The notes under the pieces are model-generated. The model made no database searches and was not told where the DNA came from. It was given only the letters and a program-made list of their open reading frames with translations. 64,000 bases of DNA from an uncultured Campylobacter sp. (GTDB taxonomy: Bacteria > Campylobacterota > Campylobacteria > Campylobacterales > Campylobacteraceae), in assembly GCF_937997535.1 (NCBI RefSeq), contig NZ_CALKTT010000003.1:1-64000 (forward strand), written 5' to 3'. Both the position numbers and the translations under genes were made by a program. Numbering within the stretch: the stretch's first letter is position 1; each line of letters starts with the position of its first letter. Shown here piece after piece: positions 26,408 through 35,098 of the stretch.

Positions 26408-27388
26408 TTAATCAGCCAAAATCGCCGCTTCGCTTAAATCTGGGTTTAAATTTAACTCGTCTATGATAGATAAAAGCTCTGAAATTTCATTTTTGATTTC
26501 AGCGGCGTCCTCTAAGCTCGGCGGCGGCGAAAAGAGCGTTGTTTCAAACTTATTTTTCGCTCCGTTTAAAAATAGATAAAGCTTATCGTCCATAAACGCC
26601 GCGCTAACTCCCATTTTCCCCGCGAATTTTTCCTTTAGCTCTCGCAAACGCTCCATAAATGCAGGCGTCAAAAGATACCTCGCCTCTACTTCATCATCCG
26701 CAAAGACCCTAAATTCTTTGCTAAAAAACACGTCGTCCATCTGCTCTTTTTCGCCTAAAAATCTGGTGTTTAGCGTGCGACTCGCGACTATCGTTTGCCC
26801 GCTAAATTTCTTGTAAAACTCGCAGACCAAGACCGAGCCGCTAAATGCCTGCATATCCTTCATCGTCGACCAAGCAAAAACTATCGCGGATAGCAAATTT
26901 AGCGCCGCCGAGTCGCCAATTTCCAGCGTCGCGCCGTTTGGGATGTCGATCGCTTCGCTGAGGCTAAATTTGACGCCGTTATAAATGCCTCCGATTTGAT
27001 CTTCAGCGCGAAACTCATCGGGCGAATAGATGCCGATTTTGCGAAATTCTTTACGGCTGATGCCGGCAAACGGATCATAGCTAAAACTTGAATCAACCTC
27101 GCAGATGGCGGCACGGACGAAAACGTCTTTATAAAACGCTTTGTAATCCCCCAGCTCGCTGGTCACTCGGCTTGCGTTAGCCATTAGTGCAGCGAGAAAA
27201 AACGGAATATAGATAATGATGAAAAATAGCGGTGCAAGGCGATTTTCAAAAAGATGCCCTACGGCAAATCCGCCGCCCACGGGCAGTATAATTATAAATA
27301 AAATCCCCAAAAACAGATACTTTGCAAACGCGCGCCTGCACTCTTTTTGCTTTTTCGCGGCGGCAACTATCGCTTCGTTTATATTCAA
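26408..27388 (-). CDS. DUF3137 domain-containing membrane protein
   Basis: The 326-residue protein has two N-terminal membrane helices (about 23-45 and 50-68) and a long C-terminal domain. The order YKAFYKDVFVRAAI, FDPFAGISRKEF-like and EDQIGGIYNGVKFSLSEAID matches DUF3137, a family of unknown function often encoded singly in Campylobacter and other bacteria. The C-terminal domain may face the cytoplasm. It is within the accessory island, reading opposite to the immunity-like genes. Confidence 0.75.
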   Translation of the reverse strand: MNINEAIVAAAKKQKECRRAFAKYLFLGILFIIILPVGGGFAVGHLFENRLAPLFFIIIYIPFFLAALMANASRVTSELGDYKAFYKDVFVRAAICEVDSSFSYDPFAGISRKEFRKIGIYSPDEFRAEDQIGGIYNGVKFSLSEAIDIPNGATLEIGDSAALNLLSAIVFAWSTMKDMQAFSGSVLVCEFYKKFSGQTIVASRTLNTRFLGEKEQMDDVFFSKEFRVFADDEVEARYLLTPAFMERLRELKEKFAGKMGVSAAFMDDKLYLFLNGAKNKFETTLFSPPPSLEDAAEIKNEISELLSIIDELNLNPDLSEAAILAD

Positions 27389-27532
27389 AATTTACCTTTT
27401 TCTAAATTTGCGCGGCGGATTTCGCGCTCGGAGCGAATTTTAGCAAAATTTACGCCGCAAAGATACGGCGGGCGTGAGTAAATTTTATTCGGCGGATTTG
27501 TAAATCTATGAAATTTGCGTCACGGCGGCGAT

Positions 27533-27961
27533 CTATTCGGACGTGCGCTGATTTAGCCACATTTTAAGATTGCCCGCGCCCTCTTTTAGCACCCCAAATC
27601 CTGCCGCGACAATACAGACAAAATTAATTAGCGAGCCCCTCCCGCCGACGTTTAAAATCCCAAAGCCTACAATCCACAGCGCCGCGCCGAAGCCAAGCAT
27701 GCACACGGCGGTCGCGATCCCCAGCTTGCGGCGCAAAGGGCTTGGTTTGCGCGCTACCTGAACCCGCGTAATCACGTAGCTGCCCGCATATCCTCCGCGG
27801 ATGAAATACGCGCGCGCAAGCTCGCCCTCCTCCACGGGGACATTGTTAAACTCGCCGCGCAGCTTCACGCCGTCTATCTCGAAAAATACCCAAATTTTGC
27901 TATTTCCTCTTGCAGCGTGGACGCGGAGATTTCGAACCTCGCCCGTGATCTCATATTCCAA
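27533..27961 (-). CDS. Hypothetical membrane protein with N-terminal beta domain
   Basis: The 142-residue protein begins with a beta-rich part of about 75 residues (EYEITGEVRNLRVHAARGNS, then VFFEIDGVKLRGEFNNVPVEEG), perhaps an OB-like or NfeD-like fold. Two membrane helices (about 78-100 and 108-126) follow, then a short tail. The family is unknown. It is placed 144 bases upstream, in transcription order, of the DUF3137 gene on the same strand. Confidence 0.65.
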   Translation of the reverse strand: MEYEITGEVRNLRVHAARGNSKIWVFFEIDGVKLRGEFNNVPVEEGELARAYFIRGGYAGSYVITRVQVARKPSPLRRKLGIATAVCMLGFGAALWIVGFGILNVGGRGSLINFVCIVAAGFGVLKEGAGNLKMWLNQRTSE

Positions 27962-28440
27962 TTTGCCTCCTCAAACAGCTCCGCGCTTTGCTTCCGCGCT
28001 AAATTCCGCGCCGTAAAATTTTAAAATCAAAATTTATGCCTTGCTCGCAGCGCCGTCCATGAAATTTTAAAGTTGAACCTCTACAAGCACTAAATTTAGA
28101 ACTAAGCCTTAAAAATTTTATAGCAATAGAATTCCAAATAAAGCTCGCCGCTAAATTTAGCAAGCCATATGTGAGGGCTATCTGGACCTTGCCGAATTTC
28201 GCACGTCGCAAAATCGCGGCGAAATTGCGCGCGCTACAAAAGCTCACAAACCCGTCGCGGCAATATCGCAGACAAGCCCATCGCAAAAACCGATACCGCG
28301 CGACGAGCAGCGCAAATAGGCAGCGCTAGGCGGATAGCACAATAGACACCATACGACAGCGACGCACGGCGAGCAATACAAAACAGGCGGCGTGCACGGC
28401 AGGCAGTATAAACCGAAACATGCACCGGGCTACCAAGCAC
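27962..28440. other. Spacer without a supported gene
   Basis: The 479-base spacer has AATT cores in the left 200 bases and a GC-rich right part. Two minus-strand open frames (27999-28286 and 28234-28440) are Arg/Ala/Cys-rich shadows with no RBS and are not accepted. Confidence 0.5.
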
Positions 28441-29223
28441 CTACTTCTTTAAAATTTGCTCTTTCATGAATTCGTAGAGCTGGCAGGATTTTTTATTGCC
28501 CGCGTCGCAGCCCTTTTTGACGCATCCAAGCCCCTTGGAAAATCCGCGCAGATCCCCCTTGCTCGCATACAAATAGCCTAAATTATTGCAGGCATCGCCG
28601 TAGCCCAGCTCGCAGGATTTGGTGTAAAGCTTCTCTGCCTTGTCGCGATCCTGCGGCGCGCCGAGACCCTTATCATACGCAACGCCGGCGTTATAACAGC
28701 TATCCACTAGCCCGCCGTCACAGCCTCGCTCGAAAAAGCTCACCGCCTTTGCCTGATCCGCCGCAAGCCCGAAACCGCCCGTGAAATAGACTACGCCCGC
28801 ATTGTGACAGCTCTTGGCATAGCCTAAATCGCAGGCCTTGGCGTAGCGCTGCGCGGCGGCAACGAAGTCCCTACTCAGGTGCCCTCGCTGATATAGGTTG
28901 CCTAGCTTGTGGCAGGCTACGGCGACGTTTTTATCGCAGGCTGCGTCATAAAATACTCCTGCCTGCGTCGCATTGCCCTCGCCGTCGTATAGGGCTCCCA
29001 AATCAAAGCAGCTATCTTTCTCGCCCGCCTCGCAAGCCTTGACAAAAGCGGGCTTGGCGCCGTCGTAATCTCCGCGGGAGAGCTTGTCGTGCCCCAGCTG
29101 CGCGCAGCTTACGCCATCGCCGCGGTAGCATTTAAACGATAAAACGGGCGACGGCAAAAAAAGCACCATAACCAAGACGCAAACGGCGATAGAAAGCGCC
29201 GTTATGTCGATGATCTTTCTCAT
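28441..29223 (-). CDS. Cysteine-rich Sel1-like repeat (HcpA-type) protein, second copy
   Basis: The 260-residue paralogue of the protein at 13807-14493 has an N-terminal hydrophobic segment (about 7-29) followed by Sel1 units with Cys-x7-Cys spacing (FVKACEAGEKDSCFDLG, YDAACDKNVAVACHKLG, YAKACDLGYAKSCHNAG, FERGCDGGLVDSCYNAG, YTKSCELGYGDACNNLG, VKKGCDAGNKKSCQLYE). It is exported, with each repeat probably disulfide-locked. Hcp-like proteins of Helicobacter are secreted and immunogenic, and some bind penicillin. It lies at the right edge of the accessory island. Confidence 0.83.
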   Translation of the reverse strand: MRKIIDITALSIAVCVLVMVLFLPSPVLSFKCYRGDGVSCAQLGHDKLSRGDYDGAKPAFVKACEAGEKDSCFDLGALYDGEGNATQAGVFYDAACDKNVAVACHKLGNLYQRGHLSRDFVAAAQRYAKACDLGYAKSCHNAGVVYFTGGFGLAADQAKAVSFFERGCDGGLVDSCYNAGVAYDKGLGAPQDRDKAEKLYTKSCELGYGDACNNLGYLYASKGDLRGFSKGLGCVKKGCDAGNKKSCQLYEFMKEQILKK

Positions 29224-29685
29224 ATCTATCCTTTTTGCGACGATGCGCCGCGGGGCTTAAGGAGCGGTCTTGCAGACAAATCCCGTCCGAGTAAATTTTG
29301 CGGATGAAATTCCCTCACATGAAATTTGATCTGCGCAAAATTTTAGTACCTCAAGCCTTGTTTTAAAATTTTACTTAAAGCTTTCGCGCCGTAAAATTTT
29401 AAAATTTCAAAATTCCACAAGCGGTAAATTTACGGCCAATTTTAAATTTACAAACCGCGCCAGGCGCTGCAGCAATACCGCGAAACAGCCCGTAAAATTC
29501 TAAAATTGAAATTCTACGAGCTGTAAATTTAAAACTAGTTTTAAATTTACATAGCGATAGAATTTTAAATCAAATTTCGCGATAAAATTTCATCCCAAAT
29601 TCCGCCGCAAAATTTCGCTTTGTATTTTAAATCATAAATTTCGTTCGTGAGATTTAGGCTATCGGCGCGAATGTAGCCTATATGG
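29224..29685. repeat. Intergenic spacer with dense AATT-core repeats
   Basis: The 462-base spacer between the argS end and the Sel1 gene holds some of the densest AAATTT/AATTTT words in the window, including a perfect 30-bp palindrome (29522-29551) and a related imperfect inverted pair near 29425-29460 (GTAAATTTACGG, then TTTTAAATTTACAAAC). No ORF is supported. Confidence 0.65.
29522..29551. repeat. Perfect 30-bp palindrome
   Basis: The 15-base half TGTAAATTTAAAACT is followed immediately by its exact reverse complement, with no spacer. The palindrome contains the AAATTT word twice. Whether it extrudes as a cruciform or binds a dimeric protein is unknown. Confidence 0.85.
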
Positions 29686-29691
29686 CTACAT
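29671..29691. terminator. Hairpin across the argS stop codon
   Basis: ATGTAGCC (29671-29678) and GGCTACAT (29684-29691) form a perfect 8-bp stem with loop TATAT. On the minus strand the stem includes the final ATG TAG of argS. It is followed by GC-rich sequence rather than a U-run there; the T-run is on the plus-strand side. It may terminate or protect the operon mRNA. Confidence 0.4.
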
Positions 29692-31482
29692 TTTCTCTTT
29701 CGCGCTTAGGCCCATCAGGGCAAACGCCGTGCGGATACTAAGCGCTACGAGCGCGAACAGCTTGAGTTTCGCGTCCTCGTTCTCGCTGCCTACGACGCGG
29801 TTTTCGTTGTAGTATTTGTGAAAGTCCGCCGCGAGCGCCTTTAGGAAATCGGGCAGCTTCTGCAAGCCGCGCGAATTAAATGCGTCGTTTAAAATTTCAT
29901 TCAAGCTAAGCGCCGCAAAAGCTAGGCCGAGCCCCGCTTCATCTAGCGCGCCAAAGTCCGCGCCTAGGACGTCCGCCTCGCGCTTGCCCGCTTTGGTAAA
30001 AATTTGATTGACCCGCGCGTGGGCGTAGTTGATGTAAAAGATCGGATTGCTGCTGTCCTCGCGCGCGAGCTCGTCCACGTCGAACTCAAGCGGCGTCTCG
30101 CCCTTTTTGCTGATGAAGATAAATCGCATCGCGTCCCTGCCGATCGCGGCAAGCACGTCGCTCATCAAAATTGCGTTGCCCGCGCGCTTGCTCATCTTGT
30201 AGGTCTGCCCGTCTTTGAGCAAATTTACCATCTGCATTAGGATGATCTCAAGCCTGCTTTCGTCATAGCCTAGAAAATGCACGGCAGCCTTTAGGCGCGC
30301 GATGTAGCCGTGGTGATCGGCTCCCCAGATGTTGATGCAGCGCTCATATCCGCGCTCAAATTTATTGTTGTGATAGACGATGTCGCCCGCAAGATAGGTC
30401 GGGCGCGCATCCTCGCGGATGACGACGCGATCCTTTTCATCTCCGAGCTGCGATGAGCGGATCCAAATTTTGCCGTCCTGCTCATACATCTTGCCGCTGC
30501 GCTCAAGCTTCCTAATCGTTGGCTCAAGCTCGCCGTAGAGGCTCTTTTCGCTAGCCCAGTTTTGGATATGAATGCCGGCGTCTGCGAGATCTTTTTGGAT
30601 GATCTTTAGCACTTCGTCTTTAGCAAACTCCGCAAGGATCAAGATCCGCGATTCATCGCGGAAAATTTCATCGCCGAATTGGGCGCGCGCAAGAGAGATA
30701 ATCTCGTCGATATACTCGCCGCGATAGTATTTCTCGGGGTAGTTCACATCCTCGCCCGCAAGCTCGCGCGCACGAAGCGCGATCGAAGTACCCAAAAGCT
30801 CGATCTGATTGCCCGCGTCGTTGATGTAGTACTCGGTATCGACGCGGTGCCCCAGATAGCGCCCGATGCGCGCGAATGTATCGCCGTAAACGGCGCCGCG
30901 CACGTGCCCGATATGAAGCGGGCCGGTCGGATTGGCGCTGATGTATTCAAGCAGAATTTTTTGCGGCATAGCGGCGGAATTCCGCGCCTCATCGCAATTT
31001 GATGCTGCGAGGGAATTTGTCGCCTCTTCGGAATTCTGCGAAATAAAATTTTGGCTAGCGGCGGAATTCTGCGATTTAGCGGTGTCGTTGCCTCTCGCGG
31101 CTAGATTTGCAGCGTAGCCTTTACTAGCAGGCTCGCTCGCGCAAAGCTTCTTTGAAGCCGGTAAAATTCCGCGTCCAAGCTCGGCGTCGTTTTTCGCAAA
31201 ATCGCCGCCCAGTCTAAGGGCGTTTTCAGCAAGTGCGCCCAACACAGCGGGCTTTAGGTGAAAATTTAGATAGCCGTTCACCGCCGTAGCACTTAGAATT
31301 TCGCTATCTTTAAATTTAACCGCAAGCTCCTCAGCGATGAGCTTAGGCGTCTTTCGCAGCTCCTTAGCCAACGCAAAAGCCTCGGGCGAGGCGTAATGAG
31401 CCAAACTTTTATCTTTGGGTTTTTCTAAAACGACTTTGCGAGATAAAATTTTAAAAATTTCATTTAAGACTAAATTTTTCAA
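29686..31482 (-). CDS. argS: Arginyl-tRNA synthetase, with hexapeptide insert
   Basis: ArgS charges tRNA-Arg. The class I HIGH motif is LHIGH at 189-193 (within ISANPTGPLHIGHVRGAVYG) and the KMSKS-like motif is YKMSKRAGN. The N-terminal tRNA-D-loop-binding (Arg_tRNA_synt_N) and C-terminal DALR domains are present. At 598 residues it is longer than the roughly 530 of C. jejuni because of an insert at about 101-173, between the N-terminal domain and the catalytic core. It is the last gene of the rpsB-to-argS operon, 5 bases after tatA. Confidence 0.93.
   Translation of the reverse strand: MKNLVLNEIFKILSRKVVLEKPKDKSLAHYASPEAFALAKELRKTPKLIAEELAVKFKDSEILSATAVNGYLNFHLKPAVLGALAENALRLGGDFAKNDAELGRGILPASKKLCASEPASKGYAANLAARGNDTAKSQNSAASQNFISQNSEEATNSLAASNCDEARNSAAMPQKILLEYISANPTGPLHIGHVRGAVYGDTFARIGRYLGHRVDTEYYINDAGNQIELLGTSIALRARELAGEDVNYPEKYYRGEYIDEIISLARAQFGDEIFRDESRILILAEFAKDEVLKIIQKDLADAGIHIQNWASEKSLYGELEPTIRKLERSGKMYEQDGKIWIRSSQLGDEKDRVVIREDARPTYLAGDIVYHNNKFERGYERCINIWGADHHGYIARLKAAVHFLGYDESRLEIILMQMVNLLKDGQTYKMSKRAGNAILMSDVLAAIGRDAMRFIFISKKGETPLEFDVDELAREDSSNPIFYINYAHARVNQIFTKAGKREADVLGADFGALDEAGLGLAFAALSLNEILNDAFNSRGLQKLPDFLKALAADFHKYYNENRVVGSENEDAKLKLFALVALSIRTAFALMGLSAKEKM
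30964..31182 (-). repeat. AATT-core repeat array (hexapeptides) inside argS
   Basis: Residues about 137-173 read as Asn-led hexads: NSAASQ, NFISQ (one short), NSEEAT, NSLAAS, NCDEAR, NSAAMP. The DNA cores at 30978, 30996, 31014, 31032, 31047 and 31065 are spaced 18, 18, 18, 15 and 18 bp. One unit is the perfect 12-bp palindrome GCGGAATTCCGC at 30974-30985. The preceding part of the insert (101-136) is Ala/Lys-rich and less regular. Confidence 0.8.
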
Positions 31483-31487
31483 ATCCT

Positions 31488-31700
31488 TTACGCCTTTTTA
31501 GTATCGCTGATTTCGGCGTCTTTAACCTCTTGCTCCATCTTTTTCTCGACCTTTTGCGGTTCGTCGTCCTCTTCCATCTCTTTTTTGAAAGTCTTTATAC
31601 CCTTGCCCACGCCCTTTGCAAGCTCGGGGATTTTTTTAGCTCCAAAAAGTAACACGATAATCGCTAAGATAATTAGCAGTTGTTGAACGCTTACGCCCAT
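31488..31700 (-). CDS. tatA: Twin-arginine translocase subunit TatA
   Basis: The 70-residue protein has one short membrane helix (QQLLIILAIIVLLFGAKKIP), the FGAKKIPELA hinge, an amphipathic helix (KGVGKGIKTFKKEM) and an acidic tail, the full TatA/E pattern. TatA oligomers form the Tat channel for folded proteins. AAAGGAG precedes the ATG. It is between gmk (10 bases) and argS (5 bases), the C. jejuni order. Confidence 0.93.
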   Translation of the reverse strand: MGVSVQQLLIILAIIVLLFGAKKIPELAKGVGKGIKTFKKEMEEDDEPQKVEKKMEQEVKDAEISDTKKA

Positions 31701-31710
31701 TTTTTCTCCT

Positions 31711-32325
31711 TTAAATTTTCCAAATTTCGATTAGCTTGCCTATGTCGCGGCTCGCCGTTTCTAGTTTGATAGTTTTGTAGATTGATCTTAAATTCTCATA
31801 CGCCGCTTCCAGGCGGTCGTTTATTATGAAATAATCATACTCGCCTAGGCGCTCCATCTCCTCTTGCGCGTTTTGCAGGCGTAAAGCAATATCGGCGGGA
31901 TCATTATCGCCGCGAGCGCGCAACCTATCCCTAAGCTCCGACAAGCTCGGCGTAGTAATAAATACGCTAATAAGCTCGCTTTTAGGCACTTTGCTACGCA
32001 CGATCTCATATCCTTGCACATCGATGTCAAAAATCACAATCTTACCCCGCTCAAGCTCGCTCGTAGCGGCCTTTAGCGAAGTACCGTAGTATTTGCCATG
32101 AACTAACGCCCACTCTAAAAACTCTCCGCGATCGATGCCTGCGCGAAACTCGCTCTCGCTTATGAAATGATAATTTACGCCGTCCATTTCGCCGGCTCTC
32201 ATCTCGCGCGTCGTAGAGGAGATCGAGAAGTATATCTGCTCGCCAAATTCTGCGATAAGACGCTTTATGAGCGTGCTTTTGCCGCTGCCGCTAGGACCGG
32301 AGACGAGCAAAATTTTGCCTTTCAC
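31711..32325 (-). CDS. gmk: Guanylate kinase
   Basis: The 204-residue enzyme phosphorylates GMP to GDP with ATP. The P-loop is GPSGSGKSTLI at 9-19; the GMP-binding SSTTREMRAGEMDGVNYHFI follows and the lid region is complete. The ATG overlaps the stop of the acidic-protein gene by 1 base, so the two are coupled. Confidence 0.95.
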   Translation of the reverse strand: MKGKILLVSGPSGSGKSTLIKRLIAEFGEQIYFSISSTTREMRAGEMDGVNYHFISESEFRAGIDRGEFLEWALVHGKYYGTSLKAATSELERGKIVIFDIDVQGYEIVRSKVPKSELISVFITTPSLSELRDRLRARGDNDPADIALRLQNAQEEMERLGEYDYFIINDRLEAAYENLRSIYKTIKLETASRDIGKLIEIWKI

Positions 32326-34397
32326 TATCTATCTCCAAACGATATGTCGATATTGATCTTAAAATCCTTCAGTGCGTCCTTAGCATCCTTACTGCCCGCA
32401 AATTTCTCGATCGTGTTTGCGATGCCCGCTTCTAGATCATCGCGCAATTTGGTTTTCAGCTCCTCAGCGCTCGGTTTTTTACCGTGCTCGTTACGCAGCG
32501 GCTCGCTTTTGGCGCTGGGCTCCAACTCGCTTGCCATAAGGCTGGCAAACTCCGCCGCAGCCGAAGCGGCAAGCTCATTCGGCATAGCTTGTGCACCAAA
32601 TTTCATCTCATTTACCTGCTCGGACGTACCAAATTTATGCGCTTTAAATTCGGTGCGCTCCGAAGGCTTTGAAGCATTAAATTTTATCTGCTGCGCGGCG
32701 CTCTTTGCGGGCTTGCCGGATTTAAATTGCTCGCTATCAGCGGAGCTTGCGGCAAACGAGTTTGCGAAATCACCCTCCATAGCGCGCAAAAATCCGTCCG
32801 CAAACCCGCCGGCAACGCTATTGGCTTGCTCGCTTTGCTTCGGTAAATCTGAGGCATCTAATATGTGCGGCAAGTTTAGCTCCGAAAAATTTGGCGCAGG
32901 AGTGGAATTTGTAGTCCCGGTATTGCTAGAATTTGCAGAAGCTGCGAAATTTGCGCCAATTGAATTCCATGCTTCATTATGAGCAGACATAGGCGTATTC
33001 TGTGCAAGTCCACCGGTAAATTCCATGCTTTGAAACGGAACGGCGTTATAAAGATTTTCACGAGGTATATCGCCCGCGCCCGCTAGCGCAATCGGCGTAT
33101 CTGAAGCGACCTCGTATTGAGACGAAATTTGCGTTTTTTGAAAATCCGTAGCCGTTTTATTTTTATCATGCGCAGATCTTTTCTCCTCTTTTTCATCGGA
33201 AGCAAACGCAGCCGCGGCAAAATTATCATATCCGCCAAACTCCTCCACGGGCATGCCAGCGCTATCGAAAAGCCTGGAAAAATCCATATCAAATCCACTG
33301 TTAACAGGCGCGCCAGCTGCATCTTGCACTACTTTCGAGGCAGAATTTTTTTCATCTGTTTTATAGGCAAATAAGCCGTCTGATTCATGCTGTTTAAGCG
33401 TAACGTCCGCAGAGTCTTTCGCTTCCTCTAGATTAGACGCAGCGTCTGCCTTTTTTTCAACAGCAGTTTCATTAGAGCTATCAGCTCTTTGCGGCTCGTC
33501 TTGCTGAGCAAGCGGTAAAGTTTCGCTTGCCCGTGTGGCGGTATTTTCATCTTCTGTCTGCGATTTATCTGTTTTGAAATTCTTAGGATTTTCATCGTCT
33601 AGCGCTGCTAAAGCTATCGGAGCGTCATCCTTTGCGAGTGGAATCTCGCCCTGGAGCGTGTGATTATTTTCAGCAGGCTCGCTTGTGCTGATACTATTTA
33701 GCGGCACATCCTCAGGGATATCGCTAGCAGCTAAGTTTAGAGGCATATCGTCTGCGATATTATCCGCAATCTTTTCTGCGACGGCGTTAAGCGGCGTATC
33801 ATCGGCGATGGTGTCCGCAAGAGCTGCTTCATCTGCAAGCTGTGAGAGCGGAATATCATCTGCGATCTCGTCCGTGCGCGGCATATCACCTACCAACTGC
33901 GAAAGCGGCACATCATCCGCAATCTCGGGCGCTATGTCGCTTGCCAGCTGAGAAAGCGGTATATCCTTGCCCGAGTCATAAAAGCTATCCACAAGCTCTT
34001 CAAAATTACTACCCGAAGCGGAATTTGCCTGATCAATCGCATCGATCTCTTTCATAACGGAGCTTGCGTCGGCAAATTCTTTCGCCATTTTTTCTTTCGC
34101 CTGCACACTCATATTTTGAACCGAAAACTCGCTGATAAACGTGATGAGCTCAAGCGGCGAAAAAGGCTTAGTAAGGGTGTATCGCGCTCCTGGTACTGAG
34201 ACATTTTTAGGCGTCAGAAACAGCGTCTTATTAAGATCAAATTTTGAAATATCATCGCCATCTTCATAATTTTTTATCGTCAAATCATATTCACTCTCGT
34301 CTGCACTATATGCTACCAGGTCCGCACCGATGCGCTCGCAGCAAATATTTACGACACTTGCAACCTGCTCATTGTGATTGTCAAGTAGAATTTTCAT
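32325..34397 (-). CDS. Large acidic protein with N-terminal receiver-like domain and IADD-PL repeats
   Basis: The 690-residue protein sits where C. jejuni has the highly acidic protein Cj1178c. Residues 1-100 resemble a receiver fold, beginning MKILLDNHNEQVASVV and ending with TLTKPFSPLELITFI, like the KPF-ExL end of response regulators, but no clear phosphoacceptor Asp is visible. Residues about 145-240 repeat the motif IADD(V/I/T/M)PL(S/N) with variants, about 12-20 residues apart. The rest is acidic, Ser/Ala/Asn-rich and probably disordered, ending with a short ordered-looking tail (KDFKINIDISFGD). Its role is unknown. Confidence 0.75.
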   Translation of the reverse strand: MKILLDNHNEQVASVVNICCERIGADLVAYSADESEYDLTIKNYEDGDDISKFDLNKTLFLTPKNVSVPGARYTLTKPFSPLELITFISEFSVQNMSVQAKEKMAKEFADASSVMKEIDAIDQANSASGSNFEELVDSFYDSGKDIPLSQLASDIAPEIADDVPLSQLVGDMPRTDEIADDIPLSQLADEAALADTIADDTPLNAVAEKIADNIADDMPLNLAASDIPEDVPLNSISTSEPAENNHTLQGEIPLAKDDAPIALAALDDENPKNFKTDKSQTEDENTATRASETLPLAQQDEPQRADSSNETAVEKKADAASNLEEAKDSADVTLKQHESDGLFAYKTDEKNSASKVVQDAAGAPVNSGFDMDFSRLFDSAGMPVEEFGGYDNFAAAAFASDEKEEKRSAHDKNKTATDFQKTQISSQYEVASDTPIALAGAGDIPRENLYNAVPFQSMEFTGGLAQNTPMSAHNEAWNSIGANFAASANSSNTGTTNSTPAPNFSELNLPHILDASDLPKQSEQANSVAGGFADGFLRAMEGDFANSFAASSADSEQFKSGKPAKSAAQQIKFNASKPSERTEFKAHKFGTSEQVNEMKFGAQAMPNELAASAAAEFASLMASELEPSAKSEPLRNEHGKKPSAEELKTKLRDDLEAGIANTIEKFAGSKDAKDALKDFKINIDISFGDR

Positions 34398-34454
34398 TTA
34401 TGACCTTTTAGAAAGAATTTGGGCTATTGTAAGATATTTTTGGTTATTAATTGC

Positions 34455-35096
34455 TTATATTTGCGCTAAATTTCGGTTATTTAGGCGATAAACTTTGCAG
34501 CATTTTTGCGCTAAATTCTCATCGTGAGTCACGAGCACGAGTGCGCCACGGCTGGATTTTACGTAATCAAAGATCACGTCCATGACCTCGTTTGCGGTAT
34601 CCTTGTCTAAATTTCCAGTAGGCTCGTCGGCAAAGATTATGCGCGGCTTTTTGCAAAGTATGCGAGCGATGCTCACGCGCTGCTGCTGTCCGCCGCTAAG
34701 CTCGCCCACGCCTTGCTTTAAAGTATGTTTGATCTGAAGCTTTTTTAAAATTTCATCATCTATCGCGTTATTCGTAAGTTTGGCGGCGAGTTCAATATTT
34801 TCGCCGGAAGAAAAGCCCTTAAAAAGGTAGTGGGATTGAAATATTATACCGAAGTCGTTGCGGCGGATTTTAAGTCTCTCATCGGAGCTTAGCTCGTAAA
34901 TACTGCGCCCGCCGTAGATCACTTCGCCCGAGTTTGGTTTTAAAAGCGTGCATAAAATATGAAGCAGGGTCGATTTGCCGCAGCCACTAACGCCCAAAAT
35001 AGCGATGCTCTCGCTCTCTTTGACGCTTAAGTTTACATTTTCAAAGAGCGTATAATCATACGCATGAGTAAGATTTACGCCCTTTAGAAGTTCCAT
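34455..35096 (-). CDS. ABC transporter ATP-binding protein (LolD/FtsE-like)
   Basis: The 213-residue ATPase has Walker A GVSGCGKSTLLH, Q-loop FQSHYLFKGF, signature LSGGQQQRVSIAR, Walker B IIFADEPTGNLD and the switch LVTHDE. It resembles LolD/MacB-type ATPases, which drive lipoprotein release or efflux through a separate membrane partner; no permease is adjacent. In C. jejuni fliR lies directly downstream (Cj1179c/Cj1180c order). Here only 57 bases separate it from the acidic-protein gene and fliR is absent. It starts 2 bases from the tsf stop. Confidence 0.88.
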   Translation of the reverse strand: MELLKGVNLTHAYDYTLFENVNLSVKESESIAILGVSGCGKSTLLHILCTLLKPNSGEVIYGGRSIYELSSDERLKIRRNDFGIIFQSHYLFKGFSSGENIELAAKLTNNAIDDEILKKLQIKHTLKQGVGELSGGQQQRVSIARILCKKPRIIFADEPTGNLDKDTANEVMDVIFDYVKSSRGALVLVTHDENLAQKCCKVYRLNNRNLAQI

Positions 35097-35098
35097 AT

